A DNA stretch of 64,000 nt, taken from positions 2,542,001 to 2,606,000 of the forward strand of contig NZ_CP016499.1 of the NCBI RefSeq assembly GCF_001713475.1. Reading direction: 5' to 3'. This DNA comes from Agrobacterium sp. RAC06 (GTDB lineage: Bacteria; Pseudomonadota; Alphaproteobacteria; Rhizobiales; Rhizobiaceae). Shown here in pieces: positions 17,792-26,948 of the stretch. The translations under genes and the position numbers were made by a program. Positions within the stretch are counted from its first letter, which is position 1, and every line of letters starts with the position of its first letter. The notes beneath the pieces are model-generated. The model had not been told where the DNA came from. It made no database searches and saw only the letters and a list, made by a program, of their open reading frames with translations.

Positions 17792-19318
17792 ATGAGAACT
17801 CGCAAGGCCACCCTCGCCGGCCTCGGCATGTTTTTGACAACGGGCCTGGCTATCTCGCCCGTTGCCGCCGGAGAGGCTGTCGGACGAACCGATCTGACGC
17901 CGAAGGACATCTCCCGCGTCATCGCCGTCACGCGTCCGACGGAAGACTTCAGCAAGGCCGAGAATTTTGAACTGATGCAGGGCGGGGCCGGCACCTCCCC
18001 GCGCGGCGTGAGCGCCGACTCCTTTTCCGACTTTTCCGCCAACATCACCTTCGCCGAAGAAGAAGAGTTCAAGCTCGGCAACGCTCTGTTCCGCAAGCTC
18101 TGGGTCTCCTCCCCCTCCTCGACCCAGGCCTCGGACGGCCTCGGCCCTCTTTTTAACGCGCGGGCCTGCCAGAGTTGTCACCTGAAGGACGGGCGTGGCC
18201 ACCCGCCGGAGGGCGACCGCGACCATACCTCAATGTTCTTCCGCCTCGCGCGCCCTGCCGCCACGCCAGAGGAGAAGGCCAAGCTTGAGCAGCTCGACAT
18301 CGCTTCGCTGCCCGATCCCGTCTATGGTGGCCAGTTGCAGGACCAGGCGGTGCCCGGCATCTCCGCGGAAGGCCGCATGGCCATCACCTACACCGAAGAG
18401 CCGGTGAGACTGGCTGGCGGCGAGACGGTGATGCTGCGCAAACCCAGCTATTCCGTCAGCGATCTGAACTACGGCCCACTCGATCCAAGCACGACGCTTT
18501 CGCCGCGCATCGCCAATCCGATGATCGGGCTCGGCCTTATCGAAGCGATCCCCGAGGAAGATATCAGGGCACTTGCCGATCCCGATGACCTCGATGGTGA
18601 CGGCATTTCCGGACGCGCCGCCCGTGCCCGCGACCACCGGACCGGCGAAATCAAGCTCGGCCGCTTCGGCTGGAAGGCGCAGAATGCTTCGGTGCGCGAT
18701 CAGAGCGCCAGCGCCTTTGCCGGCGATATCGGGATTTCGACGCCGGATGATCCCAAACATTTCGGCGATTGCACCGAGAAGCAGACCGCCTGCCTCGAAG
18801 CGGCCACCGGAGTCCAGCCGCGGCTGGGCGATACCGAAGGCCCTGATCCCGTGCTCGAACTCGTCACCTTCTATGCGAAGAACCTCGCCGTTCCGAAGCG
18901 GCGTGACGTAGACGATGCTCAGGTGCTGCCCGGCAAGGAAATTTTCTACGCGAGCGGCTGCATTGCCTGCCATCGGCCGAAATTCGTCACGAGCCGCAAG
19001 GCCGAGAACAAGGCACAGGCCTTCCAGCTGATCTGGCCCTATTCCGACTTCCTGCTGCATGACATGGGCGAAGGTCTGGCCGACGGTCAGCCCGTGGGCG
19101 ATGCCACCGGGCGGGAGTGGCGCACGCCGCCGCTCTGGGGTATCGGTCTGACGCAGGTGGTGAGCGGCCATAGCTTCTTCCTGCATGACGGTCGGGCGCG
19201 AAACCTGACCGAGGCCATTCTCTGGCATGGCGGAGAGGCGGAAGCCGCCCGCAATGCCTTCGCCGCTGCCACCCCCGAGGACCGCAAGGCCCTGATCACG
19301 TTTCTGGAGTCTCTCTGA
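17792..19318 (+). CDS. Exported di-heme cytochrome c (thiol oxidoreductase-like)
   Basis: A 508-residue periplasmic protein of the di-haem oxidoreductase family (often called thiol oxidoreductase). A signal peptide ends near residue 26; two c-type haem sites are CQSCH (126-130) and CIACH (390-394). A DPDDLDGDGISGR stretch (263-275) resembles an EF-hand-like calcium loop, and LTQVVSGHSFFLHDGRARNLTEAILWHGGEA is typical of the MauG/CcpA-related C-terminal part. The stop overlaps the next start by one base. Electron transfer, perhaps for iron reduction or oxidation, is inferred from the imelysin neighbours. Confidence 0.92.
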   Translation: MRTRKATLAGLGMFLTTGLAISPVAAGEAVGRTDLTPKDISRVIAVTRPTEDFSKAENFELMQGGAGTSPRGVSADSFSDFSANITFAEEEEFKLGNALFRKLWVSSPSSTQASDGLGPLFNARACQSCHLKDGRGHPPEGDRDHTSMFFRLARPAATPEEKAKLEQLDIASLPDPVYGGQLQDQAVPGISAEGRMAITYTEEPVRLAGGETVMLRKPSYSVSDLNYGPLDPSTTLSPRIANPMIGLGLIEAIPEEDIRALADPDDLDGDGISGRAARARDHRTGEIKLGRFGWKAQNASVRDQSASAFAGDIGISTPDDPKHFGDCTEKQTACLEAATGVQPRLGDTEGPDPVLELVTFYAKNLAVPKRRDVDDAQVLPGKEIFYASGCIACHRPKFVTSRKAENKAQAFQLIWPYSDFLLHDMGEGLADGQPVGDATGREWRTPPLWGIGLTQVVSGHSFFLHDGRARNLTEAILWHGGEAEAARNAFAAATPEDRKALITFLESL

Positions 19319-20424
19319 TGCGGTTTTTCGCGCGCCTTGCCCTCCTCACTGCCGCTCTGATGCCGCTGCCCGTACTGGCGCAGGAATCGAGCTCGACCGT
19401 CGGCGTGCTCGACGCAGCCAAGGTCCCGGGCGTCATGACGCGCGCCGTCGACGGTTTCATCCGCCCGGGTTATCGCCGTTTCACCGATCAGGCCACTGTC
19501 CTGCAGGGCGCGATGAACACGCTGTGCAGCGCTCCGTCACCCGAGACGCTCGACGGCGCACACAAGGCATTCGGCGACGTGGTCGAAGCCTGGTCGCGCA
19601 TCGAGATTATCCGTGTCGGCCCTGTGCTCGACGATAACCGCTTCGAACGCATCCTGTTTTTCCCCGACCGCAAGGGTACTGGGTTGAAACAGGTGCAGGC
19701 GGCCCTTACCAAGCCCGATCTGAGCGTCACCTCGGTCGAGACGCTGAAGGGCAAGAGCGTTGCCATGCAGGGGCTCGGCGCGCTGGAATTCGTGCTGTTC
19801 GGCACCGGCTCCGAAGCGCTGACGACCACCGAAGGCCATTACCGCTGCCAGTATGGCACGGCGATCGCGGCGAACCTCAAACGCCTCGGCTCGGAACTCT
19901 CCGCCGCCTGGGATGCGCCGGATGGTGTGGCAGCCGCCTGGAAGACGCCCGGACCCAACAACCCGCTCTACCGCGACGAGGCAGAGGCCGCCAAGGAACT
20001 GCTCGGCGTGCTCGTGCATGCCGCAGAAACCATCCGCGACCAGCGCATCGAGCAATTCTACAAGGGCGACCCGAAGAAAGCCCTGCCGCGCCAGGCGATC
20101 TACTGGCGCTCGGGCAATACCTTCCGCTCGATCACCGCCAATATCGAAGGTGTGCGCGACCTGCTCGACACCTCGGGCATGGTCGAGCTTCTGGCCGAGG
20201 ACAATCGCTCGGTCGTCTCCTCGACCGATTTCGTTGCCCGCTCACTGTCGCGGGTCTCAGCCGACATCAAGCCGGATGTGGCTCAGGTCTTTGAGGATCC
20301 AGCCCAGATCGCCAAGCTCGACTTCCTGCTGCTCAACAGCCGCGACCTGATCCTCCGGCTCAATAACGATCTCGGTGGCGGCATCGGGCTTGCCGCCGGC
20401 TTCTCCTTCTCCGACGGCGACTGA
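19318..20424 (+). CDS. Second imelysin-family exported protein
   Basis: A 368-residue exported protein with a signal peptide (MRFFARLALLTAALMPLPVLA). The motif region reads GLGALEFVLFG: the acidic residue of GxHxxE is kept but the histidine is not, as in the divergent imelysins found in this operon type. RVGPVLDDNRFERILFFPDRKG replaces the usual pattern after the helical start. Divergence from the first copy suggests an old duplication with separate roles. It is translationally coupled to the cytochrome gene (TGATG) and one base precedes the DUF1513 start. Confidence 0.9.
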   Translation: MRFFARLALLTAALMPLPVLAQESSSTVGVLDAAKVPGVMTRAVDGFIRPGYRRFTDQATVLQGAMNTLCSAPSPETLDGAHKAFGDVVEAWSRIEIIRVGPVLDDNRFERILFFPDRKGTGLKQVQAALTKPDLSVTSVETLKGKSVAMQGLGALEFVLFGTGSEALTTTEGHYRCQYGTAIAANLKRLGSELSAAWDAPDGVAAAWKTPGPNNPLYRDEAEAAKELLGVLVHAAETIRDQRIEQFYKGDPKKALPRQAIYWRSGNTFRSITANIEGVRDLLDTSGMVELLAEDNRSVVSSTDFVARSLSRVSADIKPDVAQVFEDPAQIAKLDFLLLNSRDLILRLNNDLGGGIGLAAGFSFSDGD

Positions 20425-20425
20425 G

Positions 20426-21502
20426 ATGATATCAACGCCGCTCATTGATCGCCGTGTCTTTCTGCGTTCCGCTGGCCTCGCCTTCGTCGCGGGGCTTGGC
20501 GCACGGTCGGCCTTTGCGCTCGAACGAACGGATGCCGTCTATGCCAGCGGGCTGAAGCGTCCGGACGGCAGATTTGCCATCGGGCTGGTCAGCGAGGCGG
20601 GCACGCTAATCGACGAAATCGCATTGCCCGGCCGTGTCCACGGGCTCTGCCACAGCGCCGCGAACGGGCTTTCGGTCGCCTTTGCCCGTAGACCCGGGAC
20701 CTTTGCCGTCATCTTCGACGCCAAGAAATCCGTGGAGCCACGGATCATCGCGGCGGCGAACGGACGGCACTTCTTCGGACACGGCGCCTTTTCGCATGAT
20801 GGTCGGCACTTCTATGCCAGCGAAAACGACTTCGACGCCAATGCCGGCGTGATCGGGATCTATGATTGCATCTCCGGCTTCGAGCGCGTGGGCGAGGTCC
20901 CGGCCCATGGTATCGGCACACATGACATCACCGTCACGGCCGATGGTCTCCTGGTCATCGCCAATGGCGGGATCGAGACCCACCCGGATTTCGGGCGGAC
21001 CAAGCTCAATCTCGACCATATGGAGCCGTCACTCGTTCTGGCCGAGGCCAGGACAGGCGCGCTGATCGAGAAGCACACGCTTCCGCCCGAACTCAAGCAG
21101 CTCTCCACGCGGCATCTCGACGTGGCCGCCGACGGTCGCATCTGGTTCGCCTGTCAGTATGAGGGGCCGCGCACGGATCGACCGCCGTTGGTGGGGTATT
21201 TTGCCAAGGGCGTTCCAGTCTCCTATGTCCAGCTTCCCGACGAAACGACCGACCGGCTCGGCAATTATGTCGGTGCCATCGCCGTCAACAGGGCTCAGGG
21301 TCTCGTCGGCATCGCCTCGCCGAAAAACGGGCTCTGGGCGGTGCTCGATGGCAAGGACGGTCGCCTGCTGTCCGAGACGACGTTGCCGGATGCAGCGGGC
21401 ATTGCCCCCTCGCCAAAGAGCTTTGCCGTCTCCTCCTATCGTGGCGATTTCCTCGACCGAAACACCGAGATTGCCTGGGACCAGCATATCATCCGCCTCT
21501 GA
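20426..21502 (+). CDS. DUF1513 protein with a Tat-type signal peptide
   Basis: A 358-residue exported protein of the DUF1513 family, predicted as a beta-propeller (HGLCHSAANGLSVAFARRPGTFAV, then HFFGHGAFSHDGRHFYASENDFD, GTHDITVTADGLLVIANGGIETHPD, STRHLDVAADGRIWFACQYEG). The start MISTPLIDRRVFLRSAG carries a twin-arginine RRxFLR motif, so it is probably exported folded. Nothing shows a reaction. It is the last gene of the imelysin operon and occurs with imelysin and di-haem genes in other proteobacteria. A longer frame beginning inside the previous gene was not used. Confidence 0.88.
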   Translation: MISTPLIDRRVFLRSAGLAFVAGLGARSAFALERTDAVYASGLKRPDGRFAIGLVSEAGTLIDEIALPGRVHGLCHSAANGLSVAFARRPGTFAVIFDAKKSVEPRIIAAANGRHFFGHGAFSHDGRHFYASENDFDANAGVIGIYDCISGFERVGEVPAHGIGTHDITVTADGLLVIANGGIETHPDFGRTKLNLDHMEPSLVLAEARTGALIEKHTLPPELKQLSTRHLDVAADGRIWFACQYEGPRTDRPPLVGYFAKGVPVSYVQLPDETTDRLGNYVGAIAVNRAQGLVGIASPKNGLWAVLDGKDGRLLSETTLPDAAGIAPSPKSFAVSSYRGDFLDRNTEIAWDQHIIRL

Positions 21503-21532
21503 AGGCTGGCAGAACTAGCCGTGGAACACTAG

Positions 21533-21994
21533 ATGACCTCCATGTCCAAAATCCTGAGCTACATTCTCTTCATTGGTTTCGTCGTCGGCGCGGGCCTTCT
21601 CGCCGGCCTCACCAATATGCCCGGCGACTGGTATCAGTCGCTCGAAAAGCCGTTCTTCAACCCACCCGCCTGGCTTTTCGGCCCTGTCTGGACCACGCTC
21701 TACGTGTTGATCGGCGTGGCTGGCGCCCGGATCTGGCAGCGCGCACCGAAATCAGCTGCCATGCAGCTCTGGTTCGCGCAGATGGCTTTCAACTTGATGT
21801 GGTCGCCGGCCTTCTTCGGTCTGCAGAACCCCGAGCTGGCGCTCGCCGTCATTCTGGGCATGCTGGTGACGATCATCGCCTTCATGGTGAAAGCCAAGCC
21901 GATCGACCGGATCTCGACACTGCTCTTCGTGCCCTATCTCGCCTGGGTCACGTTCGCCGGCATTCTCAATCTCAGCCTCGCCTGGTTGAACTGA
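21533..21994 (+). CDS. tspO: TspO/MBR family membrane protein
   Basis: 153 residues (150 from a second ATG at 21542), five predicted membrane spans, with family signatures WYQSLEKPFFNPPAWLFGPVWTTLY near the start and FAQMAFNLMWSPAFFGLQNPELAL in the middle. TspO proteins bind porphyrins and cholesterol-like ligands and act in stress and tetrapyrrole control. It stands 30 bases after the imelysin operon, in the same direction, but has its own poor ribosome site and may be either coupled or separate. Confidence 0.92.
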   Translation: MTSMSKILSYILFIGFVVGAGLLAGLTNMPGDWYQSLEKPFFNPPAWLFGPVWTTLYVLIGVAGARIWQRAPKSAAMQLWFAQMAFNLMWSPAFFGLQNPELALAVILGMLVTIIAFMVKAKPIDRISTLLFVPYLAWVTFAGILNLSLAWLN

Positions 21995-22061
21995 ATTTGC
22001 CGCTCGCCGGCTTGCCTGCCTGGAACGACCGTGCCAATTTCGCCGCCAAAGGGGACAGGGC

Positions 22062-22511
22062 ATGGTGGACTACGATCAGGAAACGGTCGAAACACGCATT
22101 CGGCAGAGCTTCGCGCGCCAGGGGGCGATGGAAACGCTTGGGGCGGAACTCTCGCGCGTCAGCCCCGGCGTCGTCGAGATCGAGCTTGAATATGACCGCA
22201 AGCTCACCCAGCAGCACGGTTTCCTGCATGCCGGCGTCATCTCCGCCGCCCTCGACACGGCCTGCAGCTATGCGGCCTATACGGTGACCACGCCGGAGGT
22301 CTCGCTGCTCACCATCGAATTCAAGGTAAACCTGATGTCGCCTGGTCGCGGCGAGCGCTTCCTGTTTCGCGGCGAAATCACCAAGCCCGGATCCAACATC
22401 ATCGTCGCCGACGGTCGCGGTTATGCACTGACAGATGGTCCCGCCAAGCTGATTGCCTCGATGACCAGCACGATGATGGTGATCCGCGGACGCGAGGGGA
22501 TTTCCGGATGA
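22062..22511 (+). CDS. PaaI-type hotdog-fold thioesterase
   Basis: A 149-residue hotdog protein. The catalytic-type loop HGFLHAGVISAALDTACSYAA (residues about 52-72) and the sheet motif LLTIEFKVNLMSPGRGERFLFRGE fit the PaaI/YbgC acyl-CoA thioesterase group. Its substrate is unknown. The start has AAAGGGGA nearby. It overlaps the next gene by four bases, so it and the nucleosidase are translated as a unit. Confidence 0.88.
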   Translation: MVDYDQETVETRIRQSFARQGAMETLGAELSRVSPGVVEIELEYDRKLTQQHGFLHAGVISAALDTACSYAAYTVTTPEVSLLTIEFKVNLMSPGRGERFLFRGEITKPGSNIIVADGRGYALTDGPAKLIASMTSTMMVIRGREGISG

Positions 22512-23146
22512 CCTATGAGATGAAGTCGATCGCCGGCAAGACCGTGCTCTTCGTCATGGCGGCGGATGCCGAATACGGCGTCTTCCTGCGCACCCGCATC
22601 TCGCCGCTGATGACCGGCGTCGGACCAGTGGAAGCCGCCGTGGTGCTGACGAAGGAGCTTTCCCGGCTGTCGAGCCACGACGATCTGCCGGATCTCGTCG
22701 TCTCTCTCGGCTCGGCCGGTTCCGCGACGCTCGAACAGGCGGAAATCTACCAGGTCTCGGCCGTCTCCTATCGCGACATGGACGCCTCTGCCTTCGGTTT
22801 TGAGAAGGGCAAGACGCCGTTTCTCGACCTGCCCGTTTCCGTTGAACTGCCACTCAGGATCCCCGGCATCCCGGCGGCCACGCTTTCGACCGGTGCCAAT
22901 GTCGTTTCGGGTGCAGCCTACCAGTCGATCGACGCACAGATGGTCGACATGGAGACCTTTGCCATCCTTCGCGCCTGCCAGAGCTTCGGTATTCCGCTGA
23001 TCGGGCTGCGCGGCATTTCCGATGGCCGCCACGACGTCAATCACATCGACGACTGGACGCAATATCTGCATGTCATCGACAAGAAACTCGCACTTGCCGT
23101 CGATGGCCTGCAGACGGCGCTGGAAGACGGCGTCTTCTGGTTCTGA
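22508..23146 (+). CDS. Probable MTA/SAH nucleosidase (phosphorylase superfamily)
   Basis: A 212-residue protein of the PNP/UDP family resembling 5'-methylthioadenosine/S-adenosylhomocysteine nucleosidase. The catalytic Glu of the first strand is in MAADAEYG, the second Glu in MVDMETFAIL and the Asp in GISDGRHDV; the glycine-rich LVVSLGSAGS is the ribose-site loop. It is slightly shorter than E. coli Mtn, and the substrate could be another nucleoside. The ATG follows GAGGGGAT and overlaps the thioesterase stop. Confidence 0.85.
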   Translation: MTYEMKSIAGKTVLFVMAADAEYGVFLRTRISPLMTGVGPVEAAVVLTKELSRLSSHDDLPDLVVSLGSAGSATLEQAEIYQVSAVSYRDMDASAFGFEKGKTPFLDLPVSVELPLRIPGIPAATLSTGANVVSGAAYQSIDAQMVDMETFAILRACQSFGIPLIGLRGISDGRHDVNHIDDWTQYLHVIDKKLALAVDGLQTALEDGVFWF

Positions 23147-23222
23147 GCGGCTGCACAAAAAATCGAGATTCTCTGGGCATTCTGCCATTGAAAGATGGGC
23201 CCGTTTTCTTTAAAGGCTCGCC

Positions 23223-24785
23223 ATGACCCAGACAGCACATCCCGACAGTGTTCTCATCGTCGATTTCGGCAGCCAGGTAACGCAGCTGATCGCCCGCCGC
23301 GTTCGTGAATCCGGCGTCTATTGCGAAATCGTCCCCTTCCAGTCCGCCGAAGAAGGCTTCCACCGGTTGAAGCCCAAGGCGATCATCCTGTCGGGAAGCC
23401 CTGCTTCCACGCTCGATGAGGGAAGTCCCCGGGCGCCGCAGGTGCTGTTCGACAGCGGTCTTCCGATCTTCGGCATCTGCTATGGCCAGCAGACCATGTG
23501 CGCCCAGCTCGGCGGCAAGGTCGAAGGCGGTCATCACCGCGAATTCGGCCGCGCCTTCCTCGAGGTAGAACAGGATTGCGACCTGTTCGGCGGCCTCTGG
23601 TCGGTCGGTTCCCGCCACCAGGTCTGGATGTCCCATGGCGACCGCGTGACCGCGATCCCGCCGGGCTTCAAGGTGCTCGCCACCTCCGCCAATGCACCGT
23701 TTGCCTTCATCGCCGACGAGGCGCGCAAGTATTACGCCGTGCAGTTCCATCCCGAGGTCGTTCACACGCCCGACGGCGCGAAGCTCATCCAGAACTTCGT
23801 GCAGAACATCGCCGGCATCAAGGGCGACTGGACCATGCATGCCTACCGCCAGAAGGCGGTCGAGCAGATCCGCGCCCAGGTCGGCGACAAGCGCGTCATC
23901 TGCGCGCTCTCGGGCGGTGTGGACTCGTCGGTTGCAGCGCTCCTGATCCACGAGGCCGTCGGCGACCAGCTGACCTGCATCCTCGTCGACCACGGTCTGA
24001 TGCGCAAGAACGAGGCAGCCGACGTCGTTGCCATGTTCAAGGAACACTACAACCTGCACCTCATCCATGTGGATGCCGTCGACAAGTTCGTCGGCGAGCT
24101 GGAAGGGGTTTCCGATCCGGAAACCAAGCGCAAGATCATCGGTCGCCTGTTCATAGAGACCTTCGAGGAAGAAGCCAAGAAGCTCGGCGGCGCTGACTTC
24201 CTCGGCCAGGGCACGCTTTATCCCGACGTCATCGAAAGCGTCTCCTTCACCGGCGGCCCTTCCGTGACGATCAAGTCGCACCACAATGTCGGCGGCCTGC
24301 CCGAGCGCATGAAGATGCAGCTCGTCGAACCCTTGCGCGAGCTGTTCAAGGATGAAGTGCGCGTGCTTGGCCGCGAACTGGGACTGCCGGACTCGTTCAT
24401 CGGTCGCCATCCCTTCCCCGGTCCCGGCCTTGCCATCCGCTGCCCGGGTGGTGTCACCCGCGAAAAGCTCGACATCCTGCGCGAAGCCGACGCCATCTAT
24501 CTCGACGAGATCCGCAAGGCCGGCCTTTACGACGCCATCTGGCAGGCCTTTGCAGTCCTCCTACCGGTCCAGACCGTCGGGGTCATGGGCGATGGCCGCA
24601 CCTACGAGTTCGTCTGCGCCCTGCGTGCGGTCACCTCGGTCGACGGCATGACCGCCGACTTCTACCACTATGACATGGAGTTCCTGGGACGTGCGGCAAC
24701 CCGCATCATCAACGAAGTCCGCGGCATCAACCGCGTCGTCTATGACGTGACGTCGAAGCCGCCAGGGACCATCGAGTGGGAATGA
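23223..24785 (+). CDS. guaA: GMP synthase (glutamine-hydrolysing) GuaA
   Basis: Converts XMP, ATP and glutamine to GMP in purine synthesis. 520 residues: a class I glutamine amidotransferase domain with nucleophile C86 (GICYGQQ) and H175/E177 (HPEV), an ATP-pyrophosphatase domain with SGGVDSS at 229-235, and the C-terminal dimer domain ending with [21 protein letters not shown]. Complete and unremarkable. A strong terminator follows. Confidence 0.97.
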   Translation: MTQTAHPDSVLIVDFGSQVTQLIARRVRESGVYCEIVPFQSAEEGFHRLKPKAIILSGSPASTLDEGSPRAPQVLFDSGLPIFGICYGQQTMCAQLGGKVEGGHHREFGRAFLEVEQDCDLFGGLWSVGSRHQVWMSHGDRVTAIPPGFKVLATSANAPFAFIADEARKYYAVQFHPEVVHTPDGAKLIQNFVQNIAGIKGDWTMHAYRQKAVEQIRAQVGDKRVICALSGGVDSSVAALLIHEAVGDQLTCILVDHGLMRKNEAADVVAMFKEHYNLHLIHVDAVDKFVGELEGVSDPETKRKIIGRLFIETFEEEAKKLGGADFLGQGTLYPDVIESVSFTGGPSVTIKSHHNVGGLPERMKMQLVEPLRELFKDEVRVLGRELGLPDSFIGRHPFPGPGLAIRCPGGVTREKLDILREADAIYLDEIRKAGLYDAIWQAFAVLLPVQTVGVMGDGRTYEFVCALRAVTSVDGMTADFYHYDMEFLGRAATRIINEVRGINRVVYDVTSKPPGTIEWE

Positions 24786-24825
24786 GGGCCTGACCTGCCC
24801 CAACGACTGGATATGCCAGACAATC

Positions 24826-24855
24826 AAACGGCGGAACACTGTTCCGCCGTTTTCG
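24826..24855 (+). terminator. Terminator of guaA
   Basis: AAACGGCGGAACA (24826-24838) and TGTTCCGCCGTTT (24840-24852) are perfect complements and a T-run (TTTT) follows, giving a compact Rho-independent terminator. The A-run on the other side allows it also to end the minus-strand DoxX transcript (ends at 24871). Confidence 0.9.
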
Positions 24856-24870
24856 CTTTCAAGAGCCGGA

Positions 24871-25296
24871 TCAGAGCATGCTGCCCGTCGATGATCGCCC
24901 TCGGCGCCAGAGAGTGACGCCCGCCCAGATGAACAGCAGTTGCACAACCACACGGATGGTGGCTGCGACCGGTGGTGCAAAGACCGGGTCGGGACGGACA
25001 TAGTCCCAGAGATGCAGTGGCAGATACGTGAGGCAAAGCGCGGCGAAGGCGAGGCCAGCCAAGGCTCTCGTCCGTGGCCAGAGCGCGGCTGCGCCAATCA
25101 GGATCTGCACCACAGCCGCCGCGACCAGAACCGGATAGGCTGGCAGCCAGGGTGGAACCAGTGGGGCAAAGGCCTCAGGCTTTGCCAGATGGGCGACCCC
25201 TCCAAGGATCATGACAAGGGCCACCAGAGCCGTCAGCGCCCAGCCGGCAATCCGGGATGGTGTCTTGATCGATGCGTCAACCTGCCGCTCAGTCAT
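24871..25296 (-). CDS. DoxX-like small membrane protein
   Basis: A 141-residue protein with about four hydrophobic segments (about 18-38, 48-70, 75-93, 110-128) in the arrangement of DoxX-like proteins, with LGGVAHLAKPEAFAPLVPPWLP in the loop. Function unknown; DoxX proteins are linked to redox homeostasis. The start MTERQVDAS at 25296 overlaps the end of the SDR gene by eight bases, so the two are coupled; a longer frame upstream is discarded for that reason. Confidence 0.85.
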   Translation of the reverse strand: MTERQVDASIKTPSRIAGWALTALVALVMILGGVAHLAKPEAFAPLVPPWLPAYPVLVAAAVVQILIGAAALWPRTRALAGLAFAALCLTYLPLHLWDYVRPDPVFAPPVAATIRVVVQLLFIWAGVTLWRRGRSSTGSML

Positions 25297-26125
25297 GGGA
25301 CACCTTCGTCGCGGCAACCGAGACGTCCTTCCATTCTTCCCAGGTCGCAAGGCGCGCCTTGTAGGCGTCCGGCACCATCATCGTCGGCAGCACGCCGAGG
25401 AAGAGGCGCAGCGGCGGGTTGTCAGCATCGACGAGCTTGAGCATGGCAGGACCTGCCGCCTCCGGTTCGCCGTAGACGGCGGGCGGCATCTGCGCCTGGC
25501 GCGCCTGCATGGCGTTGCGCAGCCCGTCATAGGCGGCGATCGGCTGTGCATGGCTTGCCGAGTTACCAGCCCAATCGGTCATGTAGGGGCCGGGCTCGAC
25601 CAGGGATACCTTGATGCCGAAGCCAGCGACTTCCTGGGCCAGCGCATCGGTCAGTCCCTCGACCGCCCATTTCGAGGCGTGATAGGCGCCAAGGCCGGGG
25701 AAAGTCATGACCCCGCCGACGGTCGAGATCTGGACGATATGCCCGAAGCCCTGATCACGCAGTAGCGGCAGAACCGCCTGCGTCATGTTGAACAGGCCGA
25801 AGTAATTGACCTCCATCTGATCGCGCATCTGCTTTTCAGACACTTCCTCGACCATACCGAACAGGCCATAGCCGGCATTGTTGACGACAACATCAAGCCG
25901 ACCGAGCCGCTCTGCGGCGGTTGCCACGACCGAGACGCAGGCGGATCGATCCGTGACGTCGAGCTGCAGCGGCACGATGCGATCGCCGTAGTCGGCAACG
26001 AGATCATCGAGGCCTGCAAGGCTGCGGCTGGTTGCGGCAACCTTGTCTCCACGCTTCAGGGCGGCGTTGGCAAAAACGCGACCCAGGCCGCGATTGGCGC
26101 CGGTGATAAGCCAGGTCTTTGACAT
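25289..26125 (-). CDS. Short-chain dehydrogenase/reductase
   Basis: A classical SDR of 278 residues. The cofactor loop is ITGANRGLG (residues 7-15), NNAGYG is the stabilising motif, the catalytic serine lies in QISTVGG and the Tyr/Lys pair in YHASK. The G-R-x-L-GR and D-x-x-D pattern suggests either cofactor; the substrate is unknown. It is divergent from the TetR gene 75 bases away and probably controlled by it. AGGAG is nine bases before the ATG. Confidence 0.9.
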   Translation of the reverse strand: MSKTWLITGANRGLGRVFANAALKRGDKVAATSRSLAGLDDLVADYGDRIVPLQLDVTDRSACVSVVATAAERLGRLDVVVNNAGYGLFGMVEEVSEKQMRDQMEVNYFGLFNMTQAVLPLLRDQGFGHIVQISTVGGVMTFPGLGAYHASKWAVEGLTDALAQEVAGFGIKVSLVEPGPYMTDWAGNSASHAQPIAAYDGLRNAMQARQAQMPPAVYGEPEAAGPAMLKLVDADNPPLRLFLGVLPTMMVPDAYKARLATWEEWKDVSVAATKVSHD

Positions 26126-26200
26126 GGAGCGTCTCCTGTTGATGGGTCATTTGATCACTGATAGAATGAAGGTGTAACTGGAAATCTGAACAGTGTATAG

Positions 26201-26815
26201 ATGGCAGAGTCCCCAAACAGCGCCAAGTCAGGCTACCATCACGGCAATTTGAAATCGGCGATGATCGACGCCGCCGATACGATCATTCGCGAGCATGGCA
26301 TCGAGGGGTTTTCGTTGCGCGAAGCCGCGCGCCGTGCCGGCGTCTCGATCGGCGCGCCGGCGCATCACTTCGGCAGCGCCAAGGGCCTGCTTACCGAAGT
26401 GGCCCTGCTCGGCTATGGCAGTCTCGGCGAGTATCTGAACGCGGTCGTGGCCAGTGATGATGCCAGGCGTGATCTTCGAGACCTGGCGCAGGCCTATGTG
26501 CGTTTTGCCATCACCCATACCGGGCGCTTCCGCCTAATGTTCCGACCCGATCTCGTCGATCGCGACGACCCGCGCTACAGCGAGGCCAGCCGGCAGGCGC
26601 TGACCGGGCTTGCGACTGCCATCGCCCGGGGCGCGCCCGCAGGCGCGGATGCCATGGGTGAGCTGTTCGTCGTCTGGTCCTCCATGCATGGCATGGCGAA
26701 CCTCGCTGTCGACGGCAAGGCCAAATACCTGTTTGGCGGAGTAGATGCCGACAGGTTTGCCAGCGAGATCCTGCCGGGCCTCTTGGAAACGGCCTGGCCT
26801 TTTGGCAGGCCGTAA
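26201..26815 (+). CDS. TetR/AcrR-family transcriptional regulator
   Basis: A 204-residue regulator. The N-terminal helix-turn-helix is clear: GYHHGNLKSAMIDAADTIIREHGIEGFSLREAARRAGVSIGAPAHHFGSAKGLLTE. The C-terminal ligand domain (DUF1956/TetR_C-like, with GRFRLMFRPDLVDRDDPRY) is typical of regulators of neighbouring dehydrogenases. The ATG has no Shine-Dalgarno (TGTATAG-ATG), so a leaderless or weakly translated message is possible. It probably represses the divergent SDR-DoxX pair. Confidence 0.9.
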   Translation: MAESPNSAKSGYHHGNLKSAMIDAADTIIREHGIEGFSLREAARRAGVSIGAPAHHFGSAKGLLTEVALLGYGSLGEYLNAVVASDDARRDLRDLAQAYVRFAITHTGRFRLMFRPDLVDRDDPRYSEASRQALTGLATAIARGAPAGADAMGELFVVWSSMHGMANLAVDGKAKYLFGGVDADRFASEILPGLLETAWPFGRP

Positions 26816-26948
26816 TCCCTGCGCCAGAGCCCGGCAACACTCGTGCTTGGCCACCTTTCAAAAGGTGTCGAGCAACCGCTCCTGTTCTTGCATCCGCTCG
26901 TGAGTTTGCTATCCCTGCCGAACAGACCGCGAGCAGGGAGCCCCCTTC

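Noticed and set aside
23073..24410. 445-codon minus-strand frame opposite guaA
   Set aside because: guaA is complete with all catalytic motifs; the antisense frame has no recognisable pattern.
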